Origin: Oscillibacter valericigenes
GTDB lineage: Bacteria > Bacillota > Clostridia > Oscillospirales > Oscillospiraceae
Direction of reading: 5' to 3'
DNA length: 64,000 nucleotides
Assembly: GCF_021531315.1 (NCBI RefSeq)
Contig: NZ_JAFBIQ010000002.1
Coordinates: forward strand, 1-64,000
Shown here: piece by piece, positions 17,258-27,208 of the stretch
Layout of the letters: every line of letters begins with the position of its first letter
Position numbering within the stretch: the stretch's first letter is position 1
Program-made: the position numbers and the translations under genes
Notes under the pieces: model-generated
The model's input: the letters and a program-made list of their open reading frames with translations, nothing else
Told to the model about the DNA's origin: nothing
The model's database searches: none

Positions 17258-17886
17258 TTTACTTCCTCTCCTTCGGGTACGGCAGCGCTGCCGTGTTGGA
17301 TGATCTCAATGCATCGGCGCAGGCGCTCGCGCTCAAGCGCGAAGGTCTGCGGAGCTTTCATCGTGCGCCCGATGGCGCAGGCCAGCGCACCGACGAGCAG
17401 GGTGAATACGTCGTCTACAAAGCTCTCCTCCTGCGAACGCAGAAACGAGGGATCGATGCGCTCGAGGAGCTTTTGCGGGCAAAGCTCGCTCGCCGCGCGC
17501 TCAAAGAAAAGCTGCTGGACGTCCATGTTGACATTCAGGCACAAAAGCGCGAAGGCGCGCGAAAATTCTGGAACGATGCGGCCGTTCGGGGCAACCATCG
17601 CGTCGAGCAGCGCGAGCGGCATGGCGTAAAGATCGCCGCCGACGCGCTTGAGTGTGGCGTGGAAGAGGCCGAGAAATTGGTCGCGGATCTCGTCGATGAG
17701 GGTGAGAAAGAGGTCGTTCTTGTCCGCAAAATACTGGTAGAAGCTGCCGCGTGGAATACACGACGCGCGCACGATGCGGTTGATGGACGCTTCGGCGTAG
17801 GGGACGGCGGTGAATTCGCGCCAGGCGCTCTCCAAAATGCGCGCGCGCTTTTCCTCGGGTAATCGGAAAAAGGTATCGGTCGGCAT
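17254..17886 (-). CDS. TetR family transcriptional regulator of the RND operon
   Basis: This 210-residue protein has an N-terminal helix-turn-helix at about 10-55 (ASINRIVRASCIPRGSFYQYF, typical TetR recognition helix) followed by a variable helical ligand domain. The start at 17886 is supported by AGGAGG (17894-17899 region) and by alignment with the TetR start; an in-frame ATG at 17964 lies within the promoter. It is the first gene of its own operon, so autorepression is likely, with release by an exported compound. The operator candidate lies between promoter and start. Confidence 0.92.
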   Translation of the reverse strand: MPTDTFFRLPEEKRARILESAWREFTAVPYAEASINRIVRASCIPRGSFYQYFADKNDLFLTLIDEIRDQFLGLFHATLKRVGGDLYAMPLALLDAMVAPNGRIVPEFSRAFALLCLNVNMDVQQLFFERAASELCPQKLLERIDPSFLRSQEESFVDDVFTLLVGALACAIGRTMKAPQTFALERERLRRCIEIIQHGSAAVPEGEEVK

Positions 17887-17897
17887 GGGGTACCTCC

Positions 17898-17936
17898 TAT
17901 ATGACAGGGTGTCGCAAAGTGACAATGTGTCATATA
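17898..17936 (-). promoter_or_regulatory. Double-palindrome operator candidate for the TetR regulator
   Basis: TATATGACA (17898-17906) and TGTCATATA (17928-17936) form a 9-bp inverted repeat, and TGTC (17910-17913) with GACA (17921-17924) forms an inner one. Both are centred on base 17917. It sits immediately downstream of a perfect promoter, just before tetR, which is where a TetR repressor pair would bind. Confidence 0.7.
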
Positions 17937-17964
17937 TTATAAAAGCGCCTGCCGACCTTGTCAA
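17936..17964 (-). promoter_or_regulatory. Consensus promoter of the TetR-RND operon
   Basis: On the minus strand, TTGACA (17959-17964) and TATAAT (17936-17941) are separated by 17 bases, a perfect sigma-A consensus. The rest of the 353-base gap to the tRNA holds a hairpin and the tRNA promoter, with no gene I can support. Confidence 0.85.
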
Positions 17965-18017
17965 TAGTCGGCTGCGCTAAGATTCTGCAAATAGTTAGGG
18001 TGGTTTAACTTCAAAGT

Positions 18018-18055
18018 GACGAAACGCGCCGCTTTGAGAAACGGCGCGTTTCGTC
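18018..18055. terminator. Hairpin between the TetR promoter and tRNA promoter
   Basis: A 14-bp perfect inverted repeat (18018-18031 with 18042-18055, 10-base loop) has no T tract on either strand. It may be a degenerate terminator or an insulating cruciform between two divergent units. Confidence 0.35.
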
Positions 18056-18195
18056 CGGGCGATGCGGACGGGGGGGAATACCGCATTTTGGGCGGCACCG
18101 GCGGTTTTGGCAGGGCGGCGCGGCGGAGCGGGTCATAAATGGAACGGGCGCGACCGGCTTATTCCCTCGAAAACAAAAAAACTGAACGCCAGCAC

Positions 18196-18224
18196 TTGAC
18201 AGCGCGGGAAAAAGTCCTTATAAT
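18196..18224 (+). promoter_or_regulatory. Consensus promoter of tRNA-Pro
   Basis: TTGACA (18196-18201) and TATAAT (18219-18224) are separated by 17 bases and end 15 bases before the tRNA, as expected for a strong stable-RNA promoter. Confidence 0.85.
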
Positions 18225-18239
18225 AGCCGTGTTGCACAT

Positions 18240-18315
18240 CCGGGTGTAGCGCAGTTGGTAGCGCGCATGGTTCGGGACCATGAGGCCGTGGGTTCAAATC
18301 CCGCCACTCGGACCA
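18240..18315 (+). tRNA. tRNA-Pro (anticodon CGG), CCA encoded
   Basis: A full cloverleaf is visible. The acceptor stem is CCGGGTG with CACTCGG (one G-T pair), the anticodon stem CATGG/CCATG encloses loop TTCGGGA, so the anticodon is CGG, and the T stem GTGGG/CCCGC encloses TTCAAAT. Discriminator A and an encoded CCA follow. CGG reads the CCG proline codon, which is frequent in this GC-rich genome. It has its own consensus promoter and a long hairpin downstream. Confidence 0.95.
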
Positions 18316-18318
18316 AAG

Positions 18319-18372
18319 AATGATAATCCGAACTACATGATCCGAGTGGGTCATGTGTTCGGATTTATCATT
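18319..18372 (+). terminator. Long hairpin downstream of tRNA-Pro
   Basis: A 21-bp imperfect inverted repeat (18319-18340 with 18351-18372) has one single-base bulge in each arm and loop TCCGAGTGGG. The loop region is the inverse complement of the tRNA 3' end CCACTCGGA. There is no run of T, so it could be a terminator/processing hairpin or a remnant of an integration site. Confidence 0.5.
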
Positions 18373-18444
18373 TCTATTGAGAATGTTCTATGAATTGAGC
18401 AAGGGTAGGAATTCGTTCACTTACCGACCACCTTTCGTTTCCTC

Positions 18445-18473
18445 TTGAAAAAAGGAATGAGAGGGAGTATAAT
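18445..18473 (+). promoter_or_regulatory. Promoter of the REC-HD-GYP gene
   Basis: TTGAAA (18445-18450) and TATAAT (18468-18473) are 17 bases apart. The box is embedded in CCTCTTGAAAAA and GGGAGTATAATA, the same flanks as the promoter at 24507-24535 of the PilZ gene, which suggests common control. Confidence 0.7.
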
Positions 18474-18605
18474 AAGAAGCAAAATAATGTTTGGTCCCGC
18501 GCCGCGACAGACGCCGCTTTCCGAATGCGGCAGAGAGAAGCGGGAAGCGGGGAAATAAAAGATGCATTTTCGTTACAGGCGGAAATAGCAGGAGGGGATA
18601 GCAGC

Positions 18606-21005
18606 ATGGAACAGCAGACGCTAATGATCGTTGATGATTCAGAGCTCAATCGAATGATGCTGATGGACATTTTGGGGGATCAGTATCATTACATTGAGGC
18701 TGCCGACGGGCGGCAAGCGATCCGACTGCTGGAAAAGGATCTGACGGTCGATCTGATGCTGCTGGATATCCACATGCCAGAGATGGACGGCTTTCAGGTG
18801 CTCGAGCAGATGGACCGCTTCCGCTGGATCAAGGAGGTCCCTGTCATCATGATCTCCGCGGAGGAGCGCAAGGAGGCTACCGAGCGGGCATATATGTTAG
18901 GGGTCACGGATTTTATCCGCAGACCCTTTGACGCCTTTATCGTGCGCCACCGAGTAGAAAACACGCTCAGGCTCTACGCCAACCAGAAGCGGCTGATGAA
19001 TTTGGTTTCCGCGCAGATCTATGAAAAAGAGGAAAGCAACGATCTGATGATCGAAATCCTCAGCCGCGTGGTGGAATTTCGCAACCACGAGAGCGGAGAG
19101 CATGTTCGCAATGTCCGCACCATTACGGAGCTGCTGCTTCATAAGCTGGTGCAGAAGACCGATATTTATCCTCTCTCCGAGGAGAATATCACCATGATCA
19201 AGACGGCTGCCGCCCTGCATGACATCGGCAAGATCACCACGCCCGAGGAGATTTTGAACAAGCCCGGCAAGCTGACGGCAGAGGAATTTGAGATCATGAA
19301 GGATCACGCGGCCGCCGGCGCGCGGATACTGGAGGATATGCCCTATGGGCAGGACAAGCCGCTCTTCCGCTACGCGCTGGAGATCTGCCACTGGCACCAT
19401 GAGCGCTGGGACGGACACGGCTATCCTGACGGGCTGTGGGGAGAGCAGATCCCCATTGCCGCGCAGGTGGTGTCGCTGGCGGATGTCTACGACGCCCTGA
19501 CAAACGAGCGGTGCTACAAAAAAGCCATCGAGCAGGATACGGCGATCAAGATGATCCTCAACGGCGAGTGCGGCGCGTTCAACCCGCTGCTGCTGGAATG
19601 CCTGACGGAGATCGCGCCGCAGCTTCGCACGACCGCGCATCGTCCCGGGGAGGCGTATCCCTACTGGTCTGAGGTCAACCGTCTGTCCGACGAGGTCCTC
19701 TCTCAGGCCGATATGCCGAAAAACGAGCGGATGCAGCGCCTGCTGGAATCCATGCAGGAGCGCATCGACTTTTTCGCTTCGTGCAACGGCGGGATCGGGT
19801 TTGAATATGATGCGATTTCCGGACTGGTGGATATTACCGACTGGGACAAGCCGCCCCAGTACCGCCGTTCTGTGAAGAACACCTCTCATTTAGAGGCGTT
19901 CCAGATCATGAGCAGAAAGGACATCGGCCGCCTGCGGGAGGCTATGGACAAAACGACGAAGGAAAACCCGGAGTTCACCATGAGTATGTTCCTGCCCTGC
20001 GGAGAGGAGAAGCACTGGTGCGATCTGCGGGTGCGGACATTGTGGTCCGAGCGCCGTCCAGACCACTATGTGGGCGCCGTGGGACAACTGACCGATCCGC
20101 AGCTTTCCGCAAAGCAGCCGCTGATGGTGAACGCTGCAAGCGCGGGCGCGGCGGCAAAGGGAGCATCGCGCATTGCGGAGGAGATGCGGCGGCTGAAAAC
20201 GATTTTCGATGTCGTCCGACTGGTGGACCCCATCTCCCATTCCGTGCTGGAAGTGGACAAGCAGGACAGGCTCCATCCGACGGGCGGCAACTGCGCGGCA
20301 TTTTGGGGCAACTGCGGCGTCGGCTGCGCAAACTGCATTTCCAATCGGGCGTTCGCACAAAAGACCACCTTGAACAAGCTGGAGTTTACCGACACGAATG
20401 TGTACTTTGTTATTTCCAAGTATCTGAGCCTGAATGGCGTCCCCTGCGTGTTGGAGATGCTGTCGAAATTGCGGGACGGGCGCTGGATCGATGCCAACGG
20501 CAGCAGGCTTTTGTTAGACAGCGGACGGGGAGAAAATCTGGAGCAGTTTATAGATCCCCTTACGAGGGCCTATTCCAGGCGGTACTTTGACACCTACCGC
20601 GCCCAACTGGAGGGCATGGAGTGTGTGGCCATCTTGGATGTGAACAACTTTAAGCAGGTGAGCGACACCTTCGGCCATCAGGCGGGAGACGCCGCGCTGA
20701 AGGAGATCGCCGCGACGATCCATGCCTGCATCCGCAGTACGGATGTTCTGATCCGGTATAACGACGATGAATTTTTGCTCCTGTTCTCTCAGATGAATGA
20801 GCAGGTTTTGGCGAGAAAGAAGTCCGAAATTCAGGAAGCGGTCAAGCATATTGCGATGCCGGAGTATCCGGGGCTGCATCTGTCCGTCAGCTTCGGCGGC
20901 GTCAGCGGCGTGCGCCCCATCGGAGAGGCCATCCGACAGGCGGACTGCCTGATGTATGAGAACAAAGAGAAATACCACGCGAAAGCGGGCGCCCTGCGGA
21001 GCTGA
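18606..21005 (+). CDS. Response regulator with HD-GYP phosphodiesterase and degenerate GGDEF domain
   Basis: This 799-residue protein starts with a receiver domain (phosphoacceptor Asp54 in LLDIHMPEMDG). An HD-GYP domain follows at about 140-340 with HD at 205-206 (LHDIGK) and HGYP at 271-274, so c-di-GMP hydrolysis is likely. A middle PAS-like region contains Cys563, 570, 574 and 577 (spacing 6, 3, 2). The C-terminal GGDEF-type domain at about 620-795 has NDDEF at 719-723 instead of GGDEF and may only bind nucleotide. AGGAGGGG precedes the ATG at 18606. It lies upstream of a solute-binding protein and hybrid kinase that probably feed it phosphate. Confidence 0.9.
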   Translation: MEQQTLMIVDDSELNRMMLMDILGDQYHYIEAADGRQAIRLLEKDLTVDLMLLDIHMPEMDGFQVLEQMDRFRWIKEVPVIMISAEERKEATERAYMLGVTDFIRRPFDAFIVRHRVENTLRLYANQKRLMNLVSAQIYEKEESNDLMIEILSRVVEFRNHESGEHVRNVRTITELLLHKLVQKTDIYPLSEENITMIKTAAALHDIGKITTPEEILNKPGKLTAEEFEIMKDHAAAGARILEDMPYGQDKPLFRYALEICHWHHERWDGHGYPDGLWGEQIPIAAQVVSLADVYDALTNERCYKKAIEQDTAIKMILNGECGAFNPLLLECLTEIAPQLRTTAHRPGEAYPYWSEVNRLSDEVLSQADMPKNERMQRLLESMQERIDFFASCNGGIGFEYDAISGLVDITDWDKPPQYRRSVKNTSHLEAFQIMSRKDIGRLREAMDKTTKENPEFTMSMFLPCGEEKHWCDLRVRTLWSERRPDHYVGAVGQLTDPQLSAKQPLMVNAASAGAAAKGASRIAEEMRRLKTIFDVVRLVDPISHSVLEVDKQDRLHPTGGNCAAFWGNCGVGCANCISNRAFAQKTTLNKLEFTDTNVYFVISKYLSLNGVPCVLEMLSKLRDGRWIDANGSRLLLDSGRGENLEQFIDPLTRAYSRRYFDTYRAQLEGMECVAILDVNNFKQVSDTFGHQAGDAALKEIAATIHACIRSTDVLIRYNDDEFLLLFSQMNEQVLARKKSEIQEAVKHIAMPEYPGLHLSVSFGGVSGVRPIGEAIRQADCLMYENKEKYHAKAGALRS

Positions 21006-21099
21006 AAGCGGCTTCGAGTGGGATGGGCGCATCGGAAAATTTGATCCGACCTGAGCGGAAGGAGTAAGGATAAATCATAAGATCGGGGGCGGGATACGA

Positions 21100-21889
21100 A
21101 TGAAACGCTGTGCAGTATGGATTTTAGCTTGCTTGATAGCCGTGGGAGTGCTTTGCGGCTGCGGCGCGCAGCAGCCGGACACCTCGCTGCCCAAGCTCAT
21201 CATCGGCAGCGATACCTATCCGCCCTATGTCTATATGGACAACAACGGCGACATTACCGGTCTTGATGTGGAGCTTGCCCGAGAGGCCTTCCGCCGCATG
21301 GGGTATGAGGCGGAATTTACCTCTATCGACTGGGAGCGCAAGAAAGCGCTGGTGGACAATGGCGACATTGACTGCATTTGGGGCTGCTTTTCCATGAATG
21401 GAAGGGAGGAGGACTACCTGTGGGCCGGACCCTATATGGTCAGCCGCCAGGTGGTCGCGGTCAACCGGCACAGCGACATCCAAACCCTCGGAGACCTTGC
21501 GGGCAGGAGCATTGCCGTGCAGGCCACCACCAAGCCGGAGGAGCTTTTTCTCACCCGCTCCACCGACGATATTCCTGAGGTGAAGGTGGTGTTCAGTCTG
21601 GAGGACCGCAGTGTGCAGTACGCCGCGCTGGAGAGCGGCTATGTGGACGCCATCGCCGCCCATGAGGAGGCGATCACGCAGTACATGGAGGATTACGGCG
21701 CGGAGTTCCGCTTTTTGGACCCGCCGCTGCTGCTCTCAGGGATCGGTGTGGCGTTTTCTGACAACGATACCCGCGGACTGGCGGGGGAGCTGACCAAAAC
21801 GCTGGCGGAAATGCGGCAGGACGGTACAATGCTTGCGATCGTGAGCAAATATATAGAGCATCCAGAGATCTATTTGGAGGTGGAGACCC

Positions 21890-21900
<11 letters not shown>
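21100..21900 (+). CDS. Family 3 solute-binding lipoprotein, probable kinase-associated sensor
   Basis: This 266-residue lipoprotein (Cys21 after GVLCG) has a SBP_bac_3 fold: [50 protein letters not shown]-like substrate pocket, and [14 protein letters not shown]. It would bind an amino acid or similar solute on the cell surface. No importer membrane genes lie beside it; instead it overlaps a hybrid histidine kinase gene by 11 bases, so it probably works as the detached ligand sensor of that kinase. The Shine-Dalgarno (GGGGGCGGG) is weak. Confidence 0.85.
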
Positions 21901-24457
<2,557 letters not shown>

Positions 24458-24486
24458 CGCGTTGGCCGACGGCGGTTTCGTTACAC

Positions 24487-24535
24487 ATACTCCCTTTCGC
24501 TCCCTCTTGAAAAAGCGGGCGAAAGGGAGTATAAT
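24487..24535 (+). promoter_or_regulatory. Promoter of the PilZ gene enclosed by a 14-bp inverted repeat
   Basis: TTGAAA (24507-24512) and TATAAT (24530-24535) are 17 bases apart. A perfect 14-bp inverted repeat (24487-24500 with 24519-24532) flanks the -35 and runs into the -10, so protein bound to it would cover the promoter. The core resembles the promoter at 18445-18473. Confidence 0.7.
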
Positions 24536-24642
24536 ATGCAGTAAAATAAGCATTTATGCTTTTGCGGCGTCGGAGCGAGCCCTCACGCCGCGTAAAAACA
24601 AACTGATCAGGGGGGTGCTCGGCGCTGGCGGAGCATAATTGG

Positions 24643-25311
24643 GTGAGTTCGGAGCTGAAGGTCGGTATGCGGCTGGAGATGCTTTCAGAGAACCAAACGC
24701 CACTTTTCAAAGGCGTTATCAGCAAGAAGGACGATGAATGTATTTGGGTCTCCCACGCGGAGGGCAGCGAGGTGCCGCCGGTCGTTTACAACAGCCGCGT
24801 GCGGCTGAAGGGGTACAAGAAGGATGACAACATCCTCATGCTCTGCGGCACGGTGTTCGGCAGCACGCCGCAGTTCTGGAAGATCGGGCAGATCTCGGAA
24901 TTCAGTATTTTCAACAAGCGGGAAAATTACCGCCATCCCGTCGCCATCGTGACGACGGCCCGCCGCCTGCCGCATAGGCCGGGGGAGGAGCCGGAGGAGA
25001 AGACGGGGGAGGAATGTGTGGCCGTCGGCACGGAGCAGTGCGCGGTGGTGAACATCAGCAGCGGCGGCGTGCTGTTCTGCTGCGACCATCGCTTTCCCGT
25101 CAACGCCAATGTGCAGCTGGGGGAGATCCGGTTTTACCCGGATCACCCGCCCTTTGTCCTGCGGTGCAAGGTCCTGCGGACAAGCGAGCAGGACGGCAGA
25201 CACTTTCATGGCTGCCGCTTCATCGACCTCAGCGCGAAGGAGCAGGAGCGGATGGTGCGGGAGATCTTCCTGATGCAGCGCGACGAGATCCGCCGCAGGA
25301 ACGGCCGATAA
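24643..25311 (+). CDS. PilZ domain c-di-GMP receptor with N-terminal YcgR-like domain
   Basis: This 222-residue protein has an N-terminal beta-rich YcgR/YpfA-like domain (1-90) and a PilZ domain with both c-di-GMP binding motifs: RxxxR at 93-97 (RENYR) and NxSxxG at 137-142 (NISSGG). It probably binds c-di-GMP and acts on flagella, pili or export. The start is GTG at 24643; GGAG about ten bases upstream supports it only moderately. It has its own promoter and a strong terminator. Confidence 0.88.
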   Translation: MSSELKVGMRLEMLSENQTPLFKGVISKKDDECIWVSHAEGSEVPPVVYNSRVRLKGYKKDDNILMLCGTVFGSTPQFWKIGQISEFSIFNKRENYRHPVAIVTTARRLPHRPGEEPEEKTGEECVAVGTEQCAVVNISSGGVLFCCDHRFPVNANVQLGEIRFYPDHPPFVLRCKVLRTSEQDGRHFHGCRFIDLSAKEQERMVREIFLMQRDEIRRRNGR

Positions 25312-25337
25312 CGGCGCCGTTCTCTCAAGCAAAAAGC

Positions 25338-25378
25338 AAGCGGGAGGGAGCAAGGAATTTCCTTGCTCCCTCCCGCTT
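25338..25378. terminator. Strong bidirectional terminator-like hairpin
   Basis: Arms 25338-25355 and 25361-25378 form an 18-bp perfect stem closed by a short AT loop and followed by TTATTTCC. It separates the PilZ gene from the convergent GGDEF gene. Confidence 0.8.
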
Positions 25379-25405
25379 TATTTCCGTTGGGCCGCTCGAG
25401 GGGGG

Positions 25406-26758
25406 TCAGCGCCGCCTGCGCTCGATGCCGCTCGTGCGGTAGTATTCCGATTTGTCCGCGTACATCAGCTTTTCCGCTTCCATTACGGCGTGGAACAGGT
25501 CGTTACCCATTGTCTCCAGCCGGGCCGAGCCAATCGCCAAATTCACGGAATGCTTCCTCGTGACCTCCCGCAGCTGTGCCGCCAGTGCGTCGGCATCTGC
25601 CTGAGTAATGTTCTGGCAAACTGCCAGCAGCTCGTCGCCGCCAATGCGGAACAAGCAGCTGTCATCGAAAACCTGCTTGAGACATTCGCAGGCATCGAGG
25701 ATCAGCTTGTCGCCCGCCTCGTGTCCCTGCGTGTCGTTCACATGCTTTAAGCCCGTAACGTCGCAGTATACGACGGCAACGCTCTGCGTCCGATCCATCT
25801 GCTGGACATACTCGGTCAGGGCGAAGCGGTTGCCGAGCTTGGTGAGGGCGTCCTTATAGCTCAGCTCCAGCAGCTTATTCAGCAGCTTTCTCCGCCTGAT
25901 GCAGGAGATCAGGAAGGTCGCTGCGATCTGAAGCATATCGTGGGTGTATTCCAAAAACGTCGGCGGCGGATTGTCTGCGCCGCAGAAGCCGATGACCTTG
26001 CCCTTGTCGTACAGGGGAACGATCACAATAGAATGGATGCCCTGCCGCTTGAGGTTTTCGTATTGCAGCGGGTCGGTTTCCTTTGTTTCCTCCAAGTCGG
26101 GAATGATGATGTTGTGCCCCTCCTCGAAGATGCTGTACCAGTTGGCGCAGACCTCGGGCGGCAAATTTTGCAGGTTATCCTTCTCGGGGTGGATGCCCGG
26201 CGCGCACCACTCGTAGGTGTTGTCGTCGCCACCGTTTTCGTTTTCCTCGAAAATGTAGGTCCGCTCGGCGCTGAGGGCGGCTCCCAGATGCTCTAAGATG
26301 ATATTGATGCTCTCGTCCGGCGACTCTACGGCAATGGCCTTTCTCAGACCCTCGTTGGCCAAGGCCTCCATATCACGATATGTCTGAATGAGCTCGTCCT
26401 GCACACGCTCCTCCGTAATGTCGACCGTGATCTCAAGACGATACTTCCGCTTCGTTTCCGGGTCCTCGAGCAGCGTGTCCTTCAGGATGAAGTATTTGTC
26501 GATGACGGAGTTATAGTAACGCCACGACTTGAACTGTCCGACGCTGAGACTGTCGTTGTTGCAGATCCCGCAGGGGGCGGTGAGGCCCTGCAGCACCTCA
26601 TAGCACTTTTTGCCCTTGACCTCGTCCAAGGACTTTAGACCCAAGGTATCCAGAGCCTTGCGGTTCAGATAGACAAGCTCGTGAGTCTCAACATCCGCCG
26701 CGTACACGGATTCGTCTAAATTATGAAAAAATTGCCAGACATTCTTCATATTGTCCAT
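25406..26758 (-). CDS. PAS-GAF-GGDEF diguanylate cyclase
   Basis: This 450-residue soluble protein has a PAS domain (about 5-110) with Cys52, Cys63 and Cys66 (APCGIC), a GAF domain (about 135-275) and a GGDEF domain (about 290-445) with GGDEL at 373-377. The GGDEL active loop keeps the catalytic Asp/Glu, so cyclase activity is plausible. It would make c-di-GMP for the neighbouring PilZ and PilB proteins. The start at 26758 is preceded by AGAGGAG, at a rather long 13 bases; a second Met lies three codons downstream. A longer frame upstream is low-complexity and lies beyond the ribosome-binding site. Confidence 0.87.
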   Translation of the reverse strand: MDNMKNVWQFFHNLDESVYAADVETHELVYLNRKALDTLGLKSLDEVKGKKCYEVLQGLTAPCGICNNDSLSVGQFKSWRYYNSVIDKYFILKDTLLEDPETKRKYRLEITVDITEERVQDELIQTYRDMEALANEGLRKAIAVESPDESINIILEHLGAALSAERTYIFEENENGGDDNTYEWCAPGIHPEKDNLQNLPPEVCANWYSIFEEGHNIIIPDLEETKETDPLQYENLKRQGIHSIVIVPLYDKGKVIGFCGADNPPPTFLEYTHDMLQIAATFLISCIRRRKLLNKLLELSYKDALTKLGNRFALTEYVQQMDRTQSVAVVYCDVTGLKHVNDTQGHEAGDKLILDACECLKQVFDDSCLFRIGGDELLAVCQNITQADADALAAQLREVTRKHSVNLAIGSARLETMGNDLFHAVMEAEKLMYADKSEYYRTSGIERRRR

Positions 26759-26790
26759 TTCCGTTCCGTCTCCTCTTTTGACCTCTAAAA

Positions 26791-26806
26791 ATGACAGTCC
26801 TGTCAT
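26791..26806. promoter_or_regulatory. Palindromic operator candidate upstream of the GGDEF gene
   Basis: ATGACAG and CTGTCAT form a perfect 7-bp inverted repeat with a two-base spacer, 33 bases upstream of the GGDEF start codon. The half-site resembles the ATGACA half of the TetR operator candidate, but a link is unproven. Confidence 0.4.
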
Positions 26807-26898
26807 ACCGTTCGGCGTCAAGCGAACCGTCCGCCTTCGCCGTAAAAAAGTGTAAAAAACGCAAAAAAATGGGCAGCGTTGGCCACTGCACATTACGC

Positions 26899-26920
26899 TA
26901 TATATATATATATATATATA
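26899..26920. repeat. (TA)11 dinucleotide microsatellite
   Basis: Eleven uninterrupted TA units are flanked by the inverted pair CACTGC (26884-26889) and GCAGTG (26921-26926). A tract of this purity is unexpected in such GC-rich DNA and could slip during replication or extrude as a cruciform. Confidence 0.95.
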
Positions 26921-27016
26921 GCAGTGAAGCGCGGATATGTCAAGGGGCTACCCTCAAATTTGTGCATATACCGGCATTTGACCAAGGGCGTATTGGGCAG
27001 ATTGACGAATGAATTT

Positions 27017-27061
27017 CCTTGACTTCTCAAGGCTTTTCCTGTACGATATACATTGTATAAT
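27017..27061 (+). promoter_or_regulatory. pilB operon promoter region with nested palindromes
   Basis: TTGACT (27019-27024) and TACGAT (27042-27047) are 17 bases apart. The -35 lies in CCTTGA-CTTC-TCAAGG (27017-27032), and a second palindrome TATAC-ATT-GTATA (27047-27059) follows. A TATAAT at 27056-27061 could be an alternative -10 without a clear -35. Confidence 0.5.
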
Positions 27062-27208
27062 AGTGGAATTCCGTCTATATTTAGAAAAAAGTGCTGCCGC
27101 TCCCCCTCGAATTTCCGCGAAACCGCTGAGCGGCCGCGCGTCCCGGAGGAACGATTTTTTTGTGTCCCGACGCGGGAGGACAGAGCAGTACCGATTTGGA
27201 GTGATGAT

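Larger units (their letters stand above)
26759..27208. other. Divergent regulatory region between the GGDEF and pilB genes
   Basis: This 450-base gap holds no gene I can support. It contains the palindrome ATGACAG-TC-CTGTCAT (26791-26806), a run of eleven TA units (26899-26920), the pilB promoter with two palindromes, and a leader of about 155 bases before pilB that includes a T7 run. It is far more AT-rich and repeat-rich than its surroundings. Confidence 0.7.

Noticed and set aside
18133-18354. Minus-strand frame reading through the tRNA, with a SEWRDLNPRPHGPEP-type sequence
   Set aside because: This string is a well-known spurious translation of the reverse strand of a tRNA gene; it has no ribosome site.
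26884-27208. c-di-GMP riboswitch upstream of pilB
   Set aside because: I could not find the conserved GEMM core sequences by eye; kept only as an unexplained leader.
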